DNA of 64,000 nt from Arion vulgaris (taxonomy: Eukaryota; Mollusca; Gastropoda; Stylommatophora; Arionidae), in assembly GCA_020796225.1 (NCBI GenBank), contig CM036755.1:46572306-46636305 (forward strand), given 5' to 3'. Under the pieces are notes generated by a model that saw only the letters and a list, made by a program, of their open reading frames with translations, searched no databases and was not told where the DNA came from. Of the stretch, positions 10,403-21,706 are shown piece after piece. Both the position numbers and the translations under genes were made by a program. The stretch's first letter is position 1. The number at the start of each line of letters is the position of its first letter.

Positions 10403-12575
10403 CACACTGTTACCAGCTTGTTGACCAGTGTCGTGATTGTTTGCTTTTGTCTTCACACTGTTACCAGCTTGTTGACCAGTGTCGTGATTGTTTGCTTTTG
10501 TCTCACACTGTTACCAGCTTGTTGACCAGTGTCGTGATTGTTTGCTTTTGTCTCACACTGTTACCAGCTTGTTGACCAGTGTCGTGATTTTTGCTTTGTC
10601 TCACTCTGTTACCAGCTTGTTGACCAGTGTCGTGATTGTTTGCTTTTGTCTCACTCTGTTACCAGCTTGTTGACCAGTGTCGTGATTGTTTGCTTTTGTC
10701 ATCACACTGTTACCAGCTTGTTGACCAGTGTCGTGATTGTTTGCTTTTGTCTCACACTGTTACCAGCTTGTTGACCAGTGTCGTGATTGTTTGCTTTTGT
10801 CATCACACTGTTACCAGCTTGTTGACCAGTGTCGTGATTGTTTGCTTTTGTCTTCACACTGTTACCAGCTTGTTGACCAGTGTCGTGAATTTTTGCTTTT
10901 GTCTTCACACTGTTACCAGCTTGTTGACCAGTGTCGTGATTGTTTGCTTTTGTCTCACACTGTTACCAGCTTGTTGACCAGTGTCGTGATTTTTTGCTTT
11001 TGTCTCACACTGTTACCAGCTTGTTGACCAGTGTCGTGATTTTTTGCTTTTGTCTCACTCTGTTACCAGCTTGTTGACCAGTGTCGTGATTGTTTGCTTT
11101 TGTCTCACTCTGTTACCAGCTTGTTGACCAGTGTCGTGATTGTTTGCTTTTGTCATCACACTGTTACCAGCTTGTTGACCAGTGTCGTGATTGTTTGCTT
11201 TTGTCTCACACTGTTACCAGCTTGTTGACCAGTGTCGTGATTGTTTGCTTTTGTCATCACACTGTTACCAGCTTGTTGACCAGTGTCGTGATTGTTTGCT
11301 TTTGTCTTCACACTGTTACCAGCTTGTTGACCAGTGTCGTGATTTTTTGCTTTTGTCTCACACTGTTACCAGCTTGTTGACCAGTGTCGTGATTTTTTGC
11401 TTTTGTCGTCACACTGTTACCAGCTTGTTGACCAGTGTCGTGATTTTTTGCTTTTGTCTCACACTGTTACCAGCTTGTTGACCAGTGTCGTGATTTTTTG
11501 CTTTTGTCTCACACTGTTACCAGCTTGTTGACCAGTGTCGTGAATTTTTGCTTTTGTCTTCACACTGTTACCAGCTTGTTGACCAGTGTCGTGAATTTTT
11601 GCTTTTGTCTTCACACTGTTACCAGCTTGTTGACCAGTGTCGTGAATTTTTGCTTTTGTCTTCACACTGTTACCAGCTTGTTGACCAGTGTCGTGATTGT
11701 TTACTTTTGTCGTCACACTGTTTCCAGCTTGTTGACCAGTGTCGTGATTGTTTGCTTTTGTCGTCACACTGTTACCAGCTTGTTGACCAGTGTCGTGATT
11801 GTTTACTTTTGTCATCACACTGTTACCAGCTTGTTGACCAGTGTCGTGATTTTTTGCTTTTGTCTCACACTGTTACCAGCTTGTTGACCAGTGTCGTGAT
11901 TTTTTGCTTTTGTCTCACACTGTTACCAGCTTGTTGACCAGTGTCGTGATTGTTTGCTTTTGTCTTCACACTGTTACCAGCTTGTTGACCAGTGTCGTGA
12001 TTGTTTACTTTTGTCGTCACACTGTTACCAGCTTGTTGACCAGTGTCGTGATTTTTTGCTTTTGTCGTCACACTGTTACCAGCTTGTTGACCAGTGTCGT
12101 GATTGTTTACTTTTGTCGTCACACTGTTACCAGCTTGTTGACCAGTGTCGTGAATTTTTGCTTTTGTCTTCACACTGTTACCAGCTTGTTGACCAGTGTC
12201 GTGATTGTTTACTTTTGTCGTCACACTGTTACCAGCTTGTTGACCAGTGTCGTGATTGTTTACTTTTGTCGTCACACTGTTACCAGCTTGTTGACCAGTG
12301 TCGTGATTTTTTGCTTTTGTCTCACACTGTTACCAGCTTGTTGGCCAGTGTCGTGATTTTTGCTTTTGTCTTCACACTGTTACCAGCTTGTTGACCAGTG
12401 TCGTGATTGTTTGCTTTTGTCTCACTCTGTTACCAGCTTGTTGACCAGTGTCGTGATTGTTTGCTTTTGTCTCACTCTGTTACCAGCTTGTTGACCAGTG
12501 TCGTGATTGTTTGCTTTTGTCTCACACTGTTTCCAGCTTGTTGACCAGTGTCGTGATTTTTTGCTTTTGTCTTGC
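10403..12575. repeat. 50-bp satellite, about 43 copies
   Basis: Unit: 'cacactgttaccagcttgtt' + 'gaccagtgtcgtgattgttt' + gcttttgtct. Variants include gaatttttgc, gtttactttt and a 1-2 bp change at the junction (tct, tcat, tcgt, tctt). Frames such as TVTSLLTSVVIVCFC and the minus HDTGQQAGNSV are by-products. Single-copy relatives lie at 8022-8080 and 59510-59580. Confidence 0.97.
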
Positions 12576-12711
12576 CCTGTTCTAGTGACTTGGGTGATAG
12601 TGATTTTTACCTTCTGACAACATTTTGCTATACCATCTATCCCTCTTAATTCGTGTTCCTCATGTTCTGTTTTAGAAGTTTCAGTATATCGTTGAGGTCA
12701 TATACGGCGAA

Positions 12712-12905
12712 AGATGATCGTAAAAGAGCAATCCTAGGGCAAGCTACCCTTGTAAATAAAATGCTGGCACTAAATCGGATGTGCTGGCCTAGTCACCATA
12801 GGTGCATAATTTGGCACAACGTAAAAATACGTTCTTGTCAAAGATCAATTATATATCAAAATAAGAATGATAACATTGGCCGCGAAGAATGAACGCAAAC
12901 AATAA
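12712..12905 (+). repeat. SINE-1 / Rep-9 mosaic fragment
   Basis: Starts with a decayed core, then 'gggcaagctacccttgtaaa' (SINE-1), 'cggatgtgctggcctagtc' and a 3' section 'ataagaatgataacattggc' with 'gaatgaacgcaaac' shared with Rep-9 and SINE-2 tails. Confidence 0.6.
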
Positions 12906-12929
12906 CAACATTATATACCGTTTAGTTTG

Positions 12930-13277
12930 GTTGCATTTGTAATAAGTAGCCGAACCACTTCATTCTTTGTTTCTCAATATAATTCAAACAACGTTCTGTC
13001 CCAACGTTCTTTTTTTATGCTGATGTTGGTGATTCGTGTCTTTTATGATATTTTTGATAACTTTTCGTAGGTATCTCATTTCACATGTAGTTATTTTTTG
13101 TCACTGTGCTTTGCTCATTGTCCATAGTTTACTGGTAACACAAAGTAGGCATGAAAATGCTGTTGATTATATGTTGTTTAGCTGTCAGTGAGATTTTGGG
13201 ATGCTTTAACAATGGGGTTAGCTGGTAGGTTACAGTATTTGCTTTTCCCTCTCTAGCCTTTATCTCTCTGTCTAGTC
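12930..13277 (-). pseudogene. LINE reverse transcriptase fragment (left of SPIN)
   Basis: The minus strand contains 'LDREIKAREGKANTVTYQLT', then PLLKHPKISLTAKQHIIN and SIFMPTLCYQ, matching the RT thumb region (E-I-K-R..KA....L...IS...K..I...I..P.L.Y). LINE-like sequence resumes at 13628, on the far side of the SPIN insertion. Confidence 0.8.
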
Positions 13278-13627
13278 CAGTGGCTCTCAATCTTTCTAAT
13301 GCCGCGACCATTTAATACAGTTCCTCATGTTGTGGTGACCCCTAACCATAAAATTATTTTCATTGCTACTTCATAACTGTAATTTTGCTACTGTTATGAA
13401 TCGTAATGTAAATATCTGATACGCAGGATGTATTTTCATTGTTACAAATTGAACATAATTAATAGAAATGATTAGTCACAAAAACAATATGTAGTTATAT
13501 ATTGTTAATTATGTATTTTTAATTACGATAAATATATGTTTTCGATGATTGTAGGTGACTCCTGTGAAATGGTCGTTCGACCGCCCCCTCCCCAAAGGGA
13601 TCGCGACCCACATTTTGAGAAACACTG
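13278..13627. mobile_element. SPIN-like non-autonomous hAT transposon
   Basis: Begins CAGTGGCTCTCAATCTTTCT and ends '...ttttgagaaacactg'. The flanking 8-bp duplications are gtctagtc and gtgtagtc (7 of 8), matching the nTCTAGAn preference of this hAT group. Internal blocks 'aatgccgcgaccatttaata', 'cagttcctcatgttgtggtg' and 'gctactgttatgaatcgtaa' agree with my memory of the SPIN_NA/URR1-type elements of mammals. 350 bp, no transposase ORF. Confidence 0.88.
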
Positions 13628-13864
13628 GTGTAGTCTGTAGAACTATCTTACTCAAATATGTCAGTCCTCATAAAGATCTGCAAGATGTAGAGATGGACGT
13701 CAAATGCATGATAGGTTACATCCTCTGCCACTTCACAATGACACCCTTCAACAGATCACTAATAGTCTTGTGAATGTTTATTGAGCTTCTCAACATTATT
13801 CTGTTAAACCATATCGCTATTTCTTTCAGAGATTTTTTTTTGTTACTATCAATTTCTTCTTTTA

Positions 13865-14115
13865 TTATATATCTCTCTCTATCTCTCGTGACCACCCTAA
13901 GGATGATGTACCAGCTTTCCACATGAACCTCGTTCATTGGGAAATCTGATTCATGCAGCCTTAGCATGGGTGAGATTCGTCACATCATCAGCACCATTTG
14001 GAGCTCTGGTGCTTATCCTTCGGCGATGTGTCCGGTTTCAGTTAGCGTTTACTGGGTTTGCTCTCCGTTAGCCTTTGGCTGTCTTCTTCGATCTGGAAGG
14101 CAGCAGGTTATTTAT
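13865..14115 (-). repeat. Rep-9 copy
   Basis: Minus order: 'aacctgctgccttccagatc', 'gagagcaaacccagtaaacg', 'ccggacacatcgccgaagga', 'caccagagctccaaatggtg'. The 3' tail contains a short CT/GA tract at 13868-13890. Confidence 0.75.
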
Positions 14116-14554
14116 TACATCTGACATTTTCTATTTGTTCATGTTGTGATAGAATACAAGCAGTGGTGGATTGAAGCTTAAAGAGCTCTGACTCAGTAGC
14201 GTATAAAACTGTGCTCGATATCCAAAACAGACATTCTCGTCTTTTCCCCTCACGAGTAAAATTTCCGATCGTAGTTATGCTTTCACATTAGAGCTGCTCG
14301 GAATTTTGTTTAAATGTTAGTAGTTGTCTATTGGCTCTTTGAAGACTCCTACCTTTTGATCAAGTAGACACTACGCATTGATCTTAATTCAGAAGTCCGA
14401 ACCTAAATGAATTTATTGTAAATATAATATTACCAAATCCGCATACGGACAACACACAGGTAGGACAGACATGCACGGTGCTGATGATGGAGCGGCAAAA
14501 ATGCGTGGCAAACGCTGGGGTGAGCGGACCACCCAAGTGTGCAGAAAGACTGGA

Positions 14555-14705
14555 AAGCCCAGCAGAGGCTTGAATCCAATGCATCCTCGAGGATGGGGTC
14601 TTCATTCGAAAAGAAATAATCGCGCTTCTCATCGCAGAGAACTACTACTGCCTTGTAGTTAGATTGAGGACAATCAAAGTCTAGCGGAGCAAACTGTACA
14701 CAAAA
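14555..14705 (-). CDS. Candidate exon, unassigned
   Basis: The minus frame after a good acceptor ('ggtttgcctgccgtccag') reads FCVQFAPLDFDCPQSN, then 'YKAVVVLCDEKRDYFFSNED', then PILEDALDSSLCWAFQ. The composition is protein-like (acidic, Tyr, Cys, few Ser/Leu runs). No strong donor is visible: the sequence after GCTTTCCA is gtcttt, and from there on it matches a repeat also present near 5030-5140. It may be an upstream exon of the receptor gene, a LINE segment, or chance. Confidence 0.22.
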
Positions 14706-14764
14706 CTGGACGGCAGGCAAACCAAGTAGTCAAAAAAAAGAATGGTAACCTGGCAGATGACGCT

Positions 14765-15045
14765 CAACATCCTGGAAGAGAAGGTTGTCTAAGGGTAGCT
14801 ACCCTAAAAGAAAATAACAACCTGCTGCCTTGTAGGTCGGCTGTTGACAGCCAAAGGCTGACCGAGAGCGAACCCAGTAAACGCTGGCTGAAACCGGACA
14901 CATCGCCGAAGGACAAGCACCAGAGCTCCAAACGGTACTGAAGATGTGACGAAACATATCTTCTTAGTATAAGGCTGTTTAAATACCACAATAAGAATGA
15001 TAAAAATGGCCGAAAAAAACGATCGAGAAGAAGATATCACCAAAA
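14765..15045 (+). repeat. Rep-9 copy, near full length
   Basis: Starts 'caacatcctggaagagaagg', then 'cctgctgccttgtaggtcgg', 'cgaacccagtaaacgctggc', 'gacacatcgccgaaggacaa', 'caagcaccagagctccaaac' and the tail 'aaaacgatcgagaagaag'. Confidence 0.75.
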
Positions 15046-15560
15046 CTTACATTTAACAAAATATCCAGAAAAATAACTGTCACTGCAGTGCAAATAAAAA
15101 ATGTTAGTCCTACGTATAAAGAACTTCTAGAAACATCCATGCTCAAACATATAAGATGTGCTACCAAAAACCTTATGCTTCTAAATATGTACCCACAATT
15201 TAACATTGGATTCTTGATACTAAATCCAACAGCTATCCATACAAGGATACATACAGAAACCTGTAGTTTTTTTGTCAGAATTTCTATTTTAGAACAGCGG
15301 GACATTAATTATCTCCTTCGTATGTTTGAATGTATGTGTATGTTTATCTAGTCGTCTCCCGTTAAGGCGTTGTTGACAACACCGTTTCTCTTTTGTTGCT
15401 GATCTTTATCCATTTTAACGCATATTCAAAAAAGCAATGTTTATACAAGGGACATAATTTTTTTTTATAGCGAAATTCATTCTTTTCTCAAGGATATATT
15501 CCTTCTAGATTTGCTCCCATTCCATACAAGGGGAGACAAATATCTGAAAACCTTCATGAA
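15046..15560. other. No gene recognised
   Basis: A short plus-strand frame (15088-15351) and its minus counterpart are present, but there are no motifs or convincing splice sites. Confidence 0.35.
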
Positions 15561-15570
15561 TGAAAGAAAA

Positions 15571-15735
15571 CGCCCGTCTGCCCAGCGTATTCGTAGCCAG
15601 GTGGACGACAGGTGACAAGCCCCTGTGAGTGCGGTTTAATTCCGCGGGCTGGCAGAAAAGCCACAGGTTCTCCAGATTTATGGTGTTCGTGGCACTGAAC
15701 CTGTAACAGTAGGGTTATGTTTATACCAGGAGATA
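15571..15735 (+). repeat. SINE-3, 3'-shortened
   Basis: The tRNA-like head 'gcccgtctgcccagcgtatt' and B box 'gcggtttaattccgcgggct' are followed by the body 'caggttctccagatttatgg'. The second half of the body and the A tail are missing. Confidence 0.8.
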
Positions 15736-15756
15736 ACAATAAATGAAGATATATTT

Positions 15757-16264
15757 CTAGTAGAATGAAAGCAAGGAAGGAATGACCAGGCTATTATAAA
15801 ATCTTAGCAAGTCTAGTAGAATGAAAGCAAGGAAGGAATGATCAGGCTATTATAAAATCTTAGCAAGTCTAGTAGAATGAAAGCAAGGAAGGAATGACCA
15901 GGCTATTATAAAATCTTAGCAAGTCTAGTAGAATGAAAACAAGGAAGGAATGACCAGGCCATTATAAAATCTTAGCAAATCTAGTAGAATGAAAGCAAGG
16001 AAGGAATGACCAGGCTATTATAAAATCTTAGCAAGTCTAGTAGAATGAAAACAAGGAAGGAATGACCAGGCCATTATAAAATCTTAGCAAATCTAGTAGA
16101 ATGAAAGCAAGGAAGGAATGATCAGGCTATTATAAAATCTTAGCAAGTCTAGTAGAATGAAGGCAAGGAAGGAATGACCAGGCCATTATAAAATCTTAGC
16201 AAATCTAGTAGAATGAAAGCAGGAAGGAATGACCAGGCTATTATAAAATCTTAGCAAGTCTAGG
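15757..16264. repeat. 56-bp satellite, 9 copies
   Basis: Unit: 'aagtctagtagaatgaaagc' + 'aaggaaggaatgaccaggct' + attataaaatcttagc. Two variants (gcaagt with ggct, and gcaaat with ggcc) partly alternate, so the array may have grown in dimers. Confidence 0.95.
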
Positions 16265-16269
16265 AGAAA

Positions 16270-17460
16270 AAAAAAGTGTACTCATGAAAATTGGACGTAA
16301 ATAAGAAACGTATTATGTAGTAAACATCACGTGATATTCGTGTTCTATTCGACGATGAGCTGCTTAAAGGTTTGGTATAACACAACACATTTTTGGTAAT
16401 GACGAGGAATTAAAGACAAAGATATGAAAATTCCATGTTTATTACTTCATAGAACCATGTTCGAGAAGGGACGACGCTATTGTATATGCGCAGCCTGGCA
16501 AACAAGTGGAGAAAATTATTTAGATTGGTAGGTTGAAGTACATAAGGATACATATGTTGTATCAATTCATAGTTAGACCAATGGAATTCGTAGATTATTG
16601 TTAAGCGTAGTATTTTGAGACAAACAACCCCGATCTAGAACTTTCGGGAGGATTACAGATTGCATAATGCCAGTCTGGTATAAATACGGTTGGACGGAAT
16701 GCGAGAGAGAGAGACTGAAAATAGGCAGAGGCTAGGACAGTTGCTCAATGAGAGCAGAGCTGGTACATCTCGGTGGAGGGAGCTTAAGCAGAGCAGACCC
16801 GGTGTTATTTGTAGAGGAATCCAGTAGATATGGAAGATCTGACAGACCAGTAGGGATTTTGTAATAGGCATATCTAGATATTTAATAGTCAGTTATTGTG
16901 GAGGATGAGAATCTCGATCTAGAGAAATATAGTCCGAGTAGCGGAGACCATGGAATTGTGAGGTCGGAGTAGCGGAGACCATGGAATTGTGAGTTGGATT
17001 GAGTTTGATTTTTTCTTCATAGGACAGGGTATTTTTCTGTCAAGCCCTGAGATCTCTCGAGACTTTTTGATTTCTGTATGATTGTTGTATTAATTCATGT
17101 TAATGATTAAGTTCACAGTAAGAATAGCTGAGAGAGGAATTAAAGTTTGATTGAAATTTATCAGGTATTTGATGTATTTGTGATTTGATTTAGAGAGGGA
17201 GAGATTCTCTTGTTCTTATAGCAGCAGAAATAGAAATCGTCAAGACACATGCAGAGAATCTTATTCTGGTATAGATACCTGTGGTGCCGTGGCCAAATAA
17301 TGTAATAGAAAAAAAGAGCATTCAAGACTTCTACAGAGACTAGTATGTCGCACATACTTCACGCTTACAGGATCGTTTTTATGAAGCTGTGCTCAGTGTT
17401 AGAGGCATGAAAAGAACACTCTCATATTAACCTCATAATAACCTCATCACGTCCACTGTT
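16270..17460. other. Unique-looking intergenic or intronic DNA
   Basis: AT-rich sequence with only a short tandem duplication of 'gtagcggagaccatggaatt' at 16937-16992. No supported gene. Confidence 0.4.
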
Positions 17461-17462
17461 AC

Positions 17463-17535
17463 AAACCGAAGGATTACGATGTCCATGCCACTGAACCAAA
17501 GAGATGAAAGCTGAAGTGCTTCTAGATCGAAAAGA
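17463..17535 (+). repeat. SINE-3 3' fragment
   Basis: 'accgaaggattacgatgtcc' and 'gctgaagtgcttctagatcg' match the 3' body of SINE-3. 5'-truncated and ends in an A-rich stretch. Confidence 0.65.
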
Positions 17536-17824
17536 AAGAAAAAACAAATAAAATGAAAGAACCTAGCGACAAAATGATGAAGGGCTTTATTCCCCTTTAA
17601 CATCAGGCTTTTTGTTAAAATTACGCGTATATTTATTTATAATTTTTGTTCTCTTTTGAAATCAACTGGAAATTTATGTGTTTTGAATTGTTCATGTATC
17701 TGGTAACATTCCTAACATCAGATGGAAGATGTAAAACAGAGATTATGAGCAGAATAGCTCAAAAAGAAATAAGTTTAAAAAAAAATGAAAATGAGAAACA
17801 CACTAAGCGTGAATTTAATAAACA

Positions 17825-18100
17825 GTGACACTGCGGAAACGGGTACTCCAGTGCTATATTGAACCGATACTTATATATGGCAGCGAATCATGGACAATGA
17901 ACAAACAATCAATAAGATCGCTGGAAGCCATAGAGATGTGGATTTACAGAAAAATGCTGACAGTGCCATGGCAAGAAAGAAAACAAATGATGTGGTTTTA
18001 AATCAGACCTGCACACAAAGAAACGTTATAAAAGAATAGGAATCGGAAAACCAAGGTTCTTCGGGTATTTAATGCGAAGAGAAGGTTTATAACATTAGGT
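17825..18100 (+). pseudogene. LINE RT fragment
   Basis: The plus strand reads 'VLQCYIEPILIYGSESWTMN', then KQSIRSLEAIEMWIYRKML and TVPWQERK: the classic LINE thumb (P.L.YGSE.WT...) followed by the C-terminal segment. Frameshifted beyond 18000. Confidence 0.85.
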
Positions 18101-18104
18101 GACA

Positions 18105-18835
18105 TAGTAGAGTCTGGTCGAATGGATTAAACGGAGTCAAAATTCGGAATACCCTGGTTCTATCCCCGGTAAGGTCAATGCGTTTTTTTCTATCAGGGGC
18201 ATAAATAAAACAAATTATAACCTGAACAGTGTCCCGGTGACTACACTAGCCATGTGACCATTACATTCATGAACAGTGTCCCAGTGACTACACTAGCCAT
18301 ACGACCATTACATTCATGAACAGTGTCCCAGTGACTACACTAGCCATGTGACCATTACATTCATGAACAGTGTCCCAGTGACTACACTAGCCATACGACC
18401 ATTACATTCATGAACAGTGTCCCAGTGACTACACTAGCCATGTGACCATTACATTCATGAACAGTGTCCCGGTGACTACACTAGCCATACGACCATTACA
18501 TTCATGAACAGTGTCCCGGTGACTACACTAGCCATACGACCATTACATTCATGAACAGTGTCCCGGTGACTACACTAGCCATACGACCATTACATTCATG
18601 AACAGTGTCCCAGTGACTACACTAGCTATGTGACCATTAAATTCATGAACAGTGTCCCAATGACTGCACTAGCCATACGACCATTACATTCATGAACAGT
18701 GTCCCAGTGACTACATTAGCTATGTGACCATTACATTCATGAACAGTGTCCCGGTGACTACACTAGCCATGTGACCATTAAATTCATCACGATCTTGTCC
18801 CCGTGCTCCTACACCGTCCTAAAATACGGTAAGAC
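18105..18835 (+). repeat. SINE-7 expanded by an internal 47-bp array
   Basis: The tRNA-like head (gagtctggtcgaatggatta, B box 'tggttctatcccc') and the 3' end ('tgctcctacaccgtcctaaa') of one SINE-7 enclose a 12-copy array at 18222-18787. The unit is 'gaacagtgtcccggtgacta' + 'cactagccatgtgaccatta' + cattcat. Units with 'catgtgacc' and 'catacgacc' interchange. The corresponding single-copy segment exists in other SINE-7 copies. Confidence 0.88.
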
Positions 18836-19149
18836 ATGAAGTAACAACAGTGGATAAACGGGTAAAATACAAGGGAAGGCAAGATATTGTAGAAGAAGAT
18901 GGTCTATGGTCGAACATCGCGGTTCGACAAAAGATCGGCGTCAGAACTGATTAACTGAACAAAGGCGAGAGAGAGAGAGAAGGAGAGAGTTGTGAATAGG
19001 CATGATCCCCTAATCCGACAGGCATGGTATTTGGCTGTTTGTTTCTTTTTTGATAATTTATTTGTTAACTTATCTGCTTGATCAGTTCCTGGCATACCTG
19101 ACTGTCCTAGGATTAATTGCGTGCTTTGTGCAGTGCGTTCTCACCTGTG

Positions 19150-19260
19150 TGGTCGGAGCCTACAAGGGAAGCAAGAAACAGTAACACTGCGACCTTCAAG
19201 GCATGTCGTAAGAGGGTATTTATATAGGATTTAGCTTGGGGCTGGTAACCTCATCCGATG
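19150..19260 (+). repeat. SINE-1 fragment
   Basis: 'agtaacactgcgaccttcaa' and 'ggcatgtcgtaagagg' are the SINE-1 5' half and core; it diverges afterwards. Confidence 0.6.
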
Positions 19261-19348
19261 TAAGAATGTTGCCTACAAAATACTACCAAAAATGTAATCG
19301 CATTAGTTCGTAGAGGATCTGTGTCCCAAGCGGGACTAAACGGACACA

Positions 19349-19383
<35 letters not shown>

Positions 19384-20130
19384 TGTTCTGCAGGAAACCG
19401 CAGCCCCCGGTAACAGAAGGCCGAATAGCTTAGCCGACAAATTGGAAATTCCTGTTAGATGTAGGCTGACTTGTGTATATGTTTGATAGAACACTGTAAG
19501 CTTTATTGTAAATTTACTCAATTCGTTGCATTCAAGATTATTTAATGATGACAAATGTTAATAATATTGATATTCCCTAGCTTTTAATTGAACTTGTAAC
19601 ATAATGTAATATTGATTCAGTATGTTGTGTTGTTTGTAAAACTAATTTGTTTTTATCTAACAATACTAGAATGTGAGGTCATCCGATAGTTATGGTTATA
19701 TTTCGTAGAATTTTTATCTGATCTCGCTAGCTTTATGTTATCGGGAACCAAATGTAAACGTTTGAAAGTATTGATTTCTAACAAGCATATTGCAACAGCA
19801 TACATGCTATTTTTATTTCTCTAATAGGTTCTATAAACTTTTTATGTACAGTACAGTCATCCCACACAAACTGACTAACACATGTCTACTATACAACAAA
19901 CAGTTTGATTTAGATAACAGGATATGATTATATTCTTGATGTTAAAATAGTAGCAATGCCTGGGATGACAATATAGATGGCGTAGGATGGAGAACTCCAC
20001 GATTGTGTTGTGTTTTAATCTGTTTTACATTTTGCTTAGTTATAATAATGTCAGTTTGACTTCTCTCAAACTTTTGAGTCGGAATGCACCCCCTCCCCAT
20101 AGTTTCTTCTTCCTCTACTTTTGTTATCAA
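19349..20130. other. (GA)n tract and decayed M1-like element
   Basis: A GA run (19349-19382) precedes about 340 bp that resembles M1 MITEs in reverse: 'tatatgtttgatagaacact', 'aataatattgatattcc' and 'acaatactagaatgtgaggt' all have counterparts at 50680-50880. The termini are not clear. 19730-20130 shows nothing recognisable. Confidence 0.5.
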
Positions 20131-20149
20131 TTTCTCTTATGCGACATGA

Positions 20150-21110
20150 ACAGGGCGGCGAGCTTGAGGTCTTCACGAGTCGCCATAGTTTGTTCTGAGG
20201 GATGTTTTTCCTTTATATTATTTAATTATTCATTTTTTATTCATTGTCTTGCTTATGTAAAGTTATATATACCTGTCCTTGTTTCAAATCTCCCATCGTT
20301 TGTTCCGAAGAGTTGTTTCTGTTAGTCAGATTTCCATTCTCATGCTGAGGCAGTCTTGCACGATGTGCTCTTGAGAGTGCTTTGGTGATCAACATCTGCA
20401 GGCAGCCGAGTTCCTGAAACCATTCCTCTTCTTCTGCGATCAACTTCTACTATACGTCTACTACGGTATGTGTCATAAACAGTGCAGTGCGCTTGAGGCC
20501 GTCACGAGCACGCCATAGTTTGTTCTGAAGCTGTTTCTGCAAGCCAGATTTTCATTCTCATGCTGAGGCAGTCTTGCATGATGTGCTCTGGAGAGTTCTT
20601 TCGTGCTAAACATTTGCAGACAGCCGAGTCCTGAAACCATTCTCCTTCTTCTGCAATCAACCTCTGCTATGCGACTACTCCGGGTTATGTCATAAAAAGG
20701 CAATGCGCTTGAGGTCTTCACGAGCCCTCTTAGTTTGTTCTGAAGGATTGTTTATATTGGCCAGATTTCCTTTCCCACAGACTGGGCCAGTCTTGCAAGA
20801 TGAGCTATGGGGAACTGCTTTTGTGCTCCACAGCTGCAGGCAGCTGAGACCCATCTTTTTCTGAAATCAACTTCTGCTATGCAACTACTGCGATATGTGT
20901 CATATACAGGTCGGTGCGCTTGAGGTCTTCACCGGCCCCTCATAGTTTGTTTTGAAGGGCCGTTTCCACTGACCAGATTTCCATTCCCACACTGATTGGG
21001 GCAGTCTTGCAGGATGTGCGCTGGAGACTGCTTTGGTGCTCCATATCTGTAGGGAGACTAGTCTCTGAAATGATTTCTATGTAGGTGTTCTCTGAGACCG
21101 CAGTGCCCCG
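20150..21110 (-). repeat. ~213-bp tandem repeat made of LINE coding sequence, 4 units
   Basis: The landmark 'cttgaggtcttcacgag' recurs near 20163, 20493, 20708 and 20919; the first interval is longer. On the minus strand a unit encodes SQEHIVQDCLSMRMEI, a decayed form of the LINE motif EHILQDCP seen at 42050-42520. So the array is a tandem duplication of a LINE 3' coding segment. Confidence 0.75.
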
Positions 21111-21126
21111 TTCTAAGTCTGAAGAT

Positions 21127-21338
21127 GCCCGCGTGCCCAGCGTGTTCGTAGCGCGTTGGACTACGGGTGACTAGTCCTCTGTAAGTGTGGGTTCAACTCC
21201 GCGGACTGGCAGAAAAGCTACAGGTTCCCCAGATTTACGGTGTTCGTGGCACCGAGCCGAAGGGTTACGATGTCCATGACACCGAGCCGAAGAGCTTTCA
21301 GCTCAAGTACTTCTGGATCAAAAAAAAAAAAAAAAAAA
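21127..21338 (+). repeat. SINE-3 with poly(A) and TSD
   Basis: Head 'gcccgcgtgcccagcgtgtt', B box 'gtgggttcaactccgcggac', body with two copies of an 'accgagccgaag' motif, and 18 A at the end. The 11-bp flanking duplication is aagtctgaaga (21115-21125 and 21337-21347). Confidence 0.88.
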
Positions 21339-21706
21339 GTCTGAAGACTGTTGTCTGTTCTTTTCTGTTTAATGTATCTATGCTGTCATGCTCTGGGTAA
21401 TAATTACTGATGTGTCTCACATGATATTGTGTCTATATGTACTACAATACGCATCTGTTTCACCTTCGCTACAGTAGCTTATCGATTTATTTAATGTCAT
21501 TCTCTAGGTGTAACAAATACTACACCATCATAGGCAGATGGCTTGTCATTTCTGTTGACAGGGGCGTAGCCATATGGGGAAACCATATGTGCAATGAAGT
21601 AAATCTTTCACCTTTGTTTGTGAGAAAATACTAACACAATTAAACGAATCGAGAAACCAACAAACAGAGATCTTTTCAAAAGGTAAAAGAACCTTTTTTT
21701 ATACCA

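Noticed and set aside
10280..12394. Many overlapping ORFs (TVTSLLTSVVIVCFC and HDTGQQAGNSV types)
   Set aside because: All are readings of the 50-bp satellite; frame changes every few units with the 50/51-bp spacing and no codon bias is visible.
14765..15045. Minus-strand ORFs with hydrophobic segments
   Set aside because: Antisense readings of Rep-9, seen with the same peptides at other Rep-9 copies (e.g. near 4916 and 63241).
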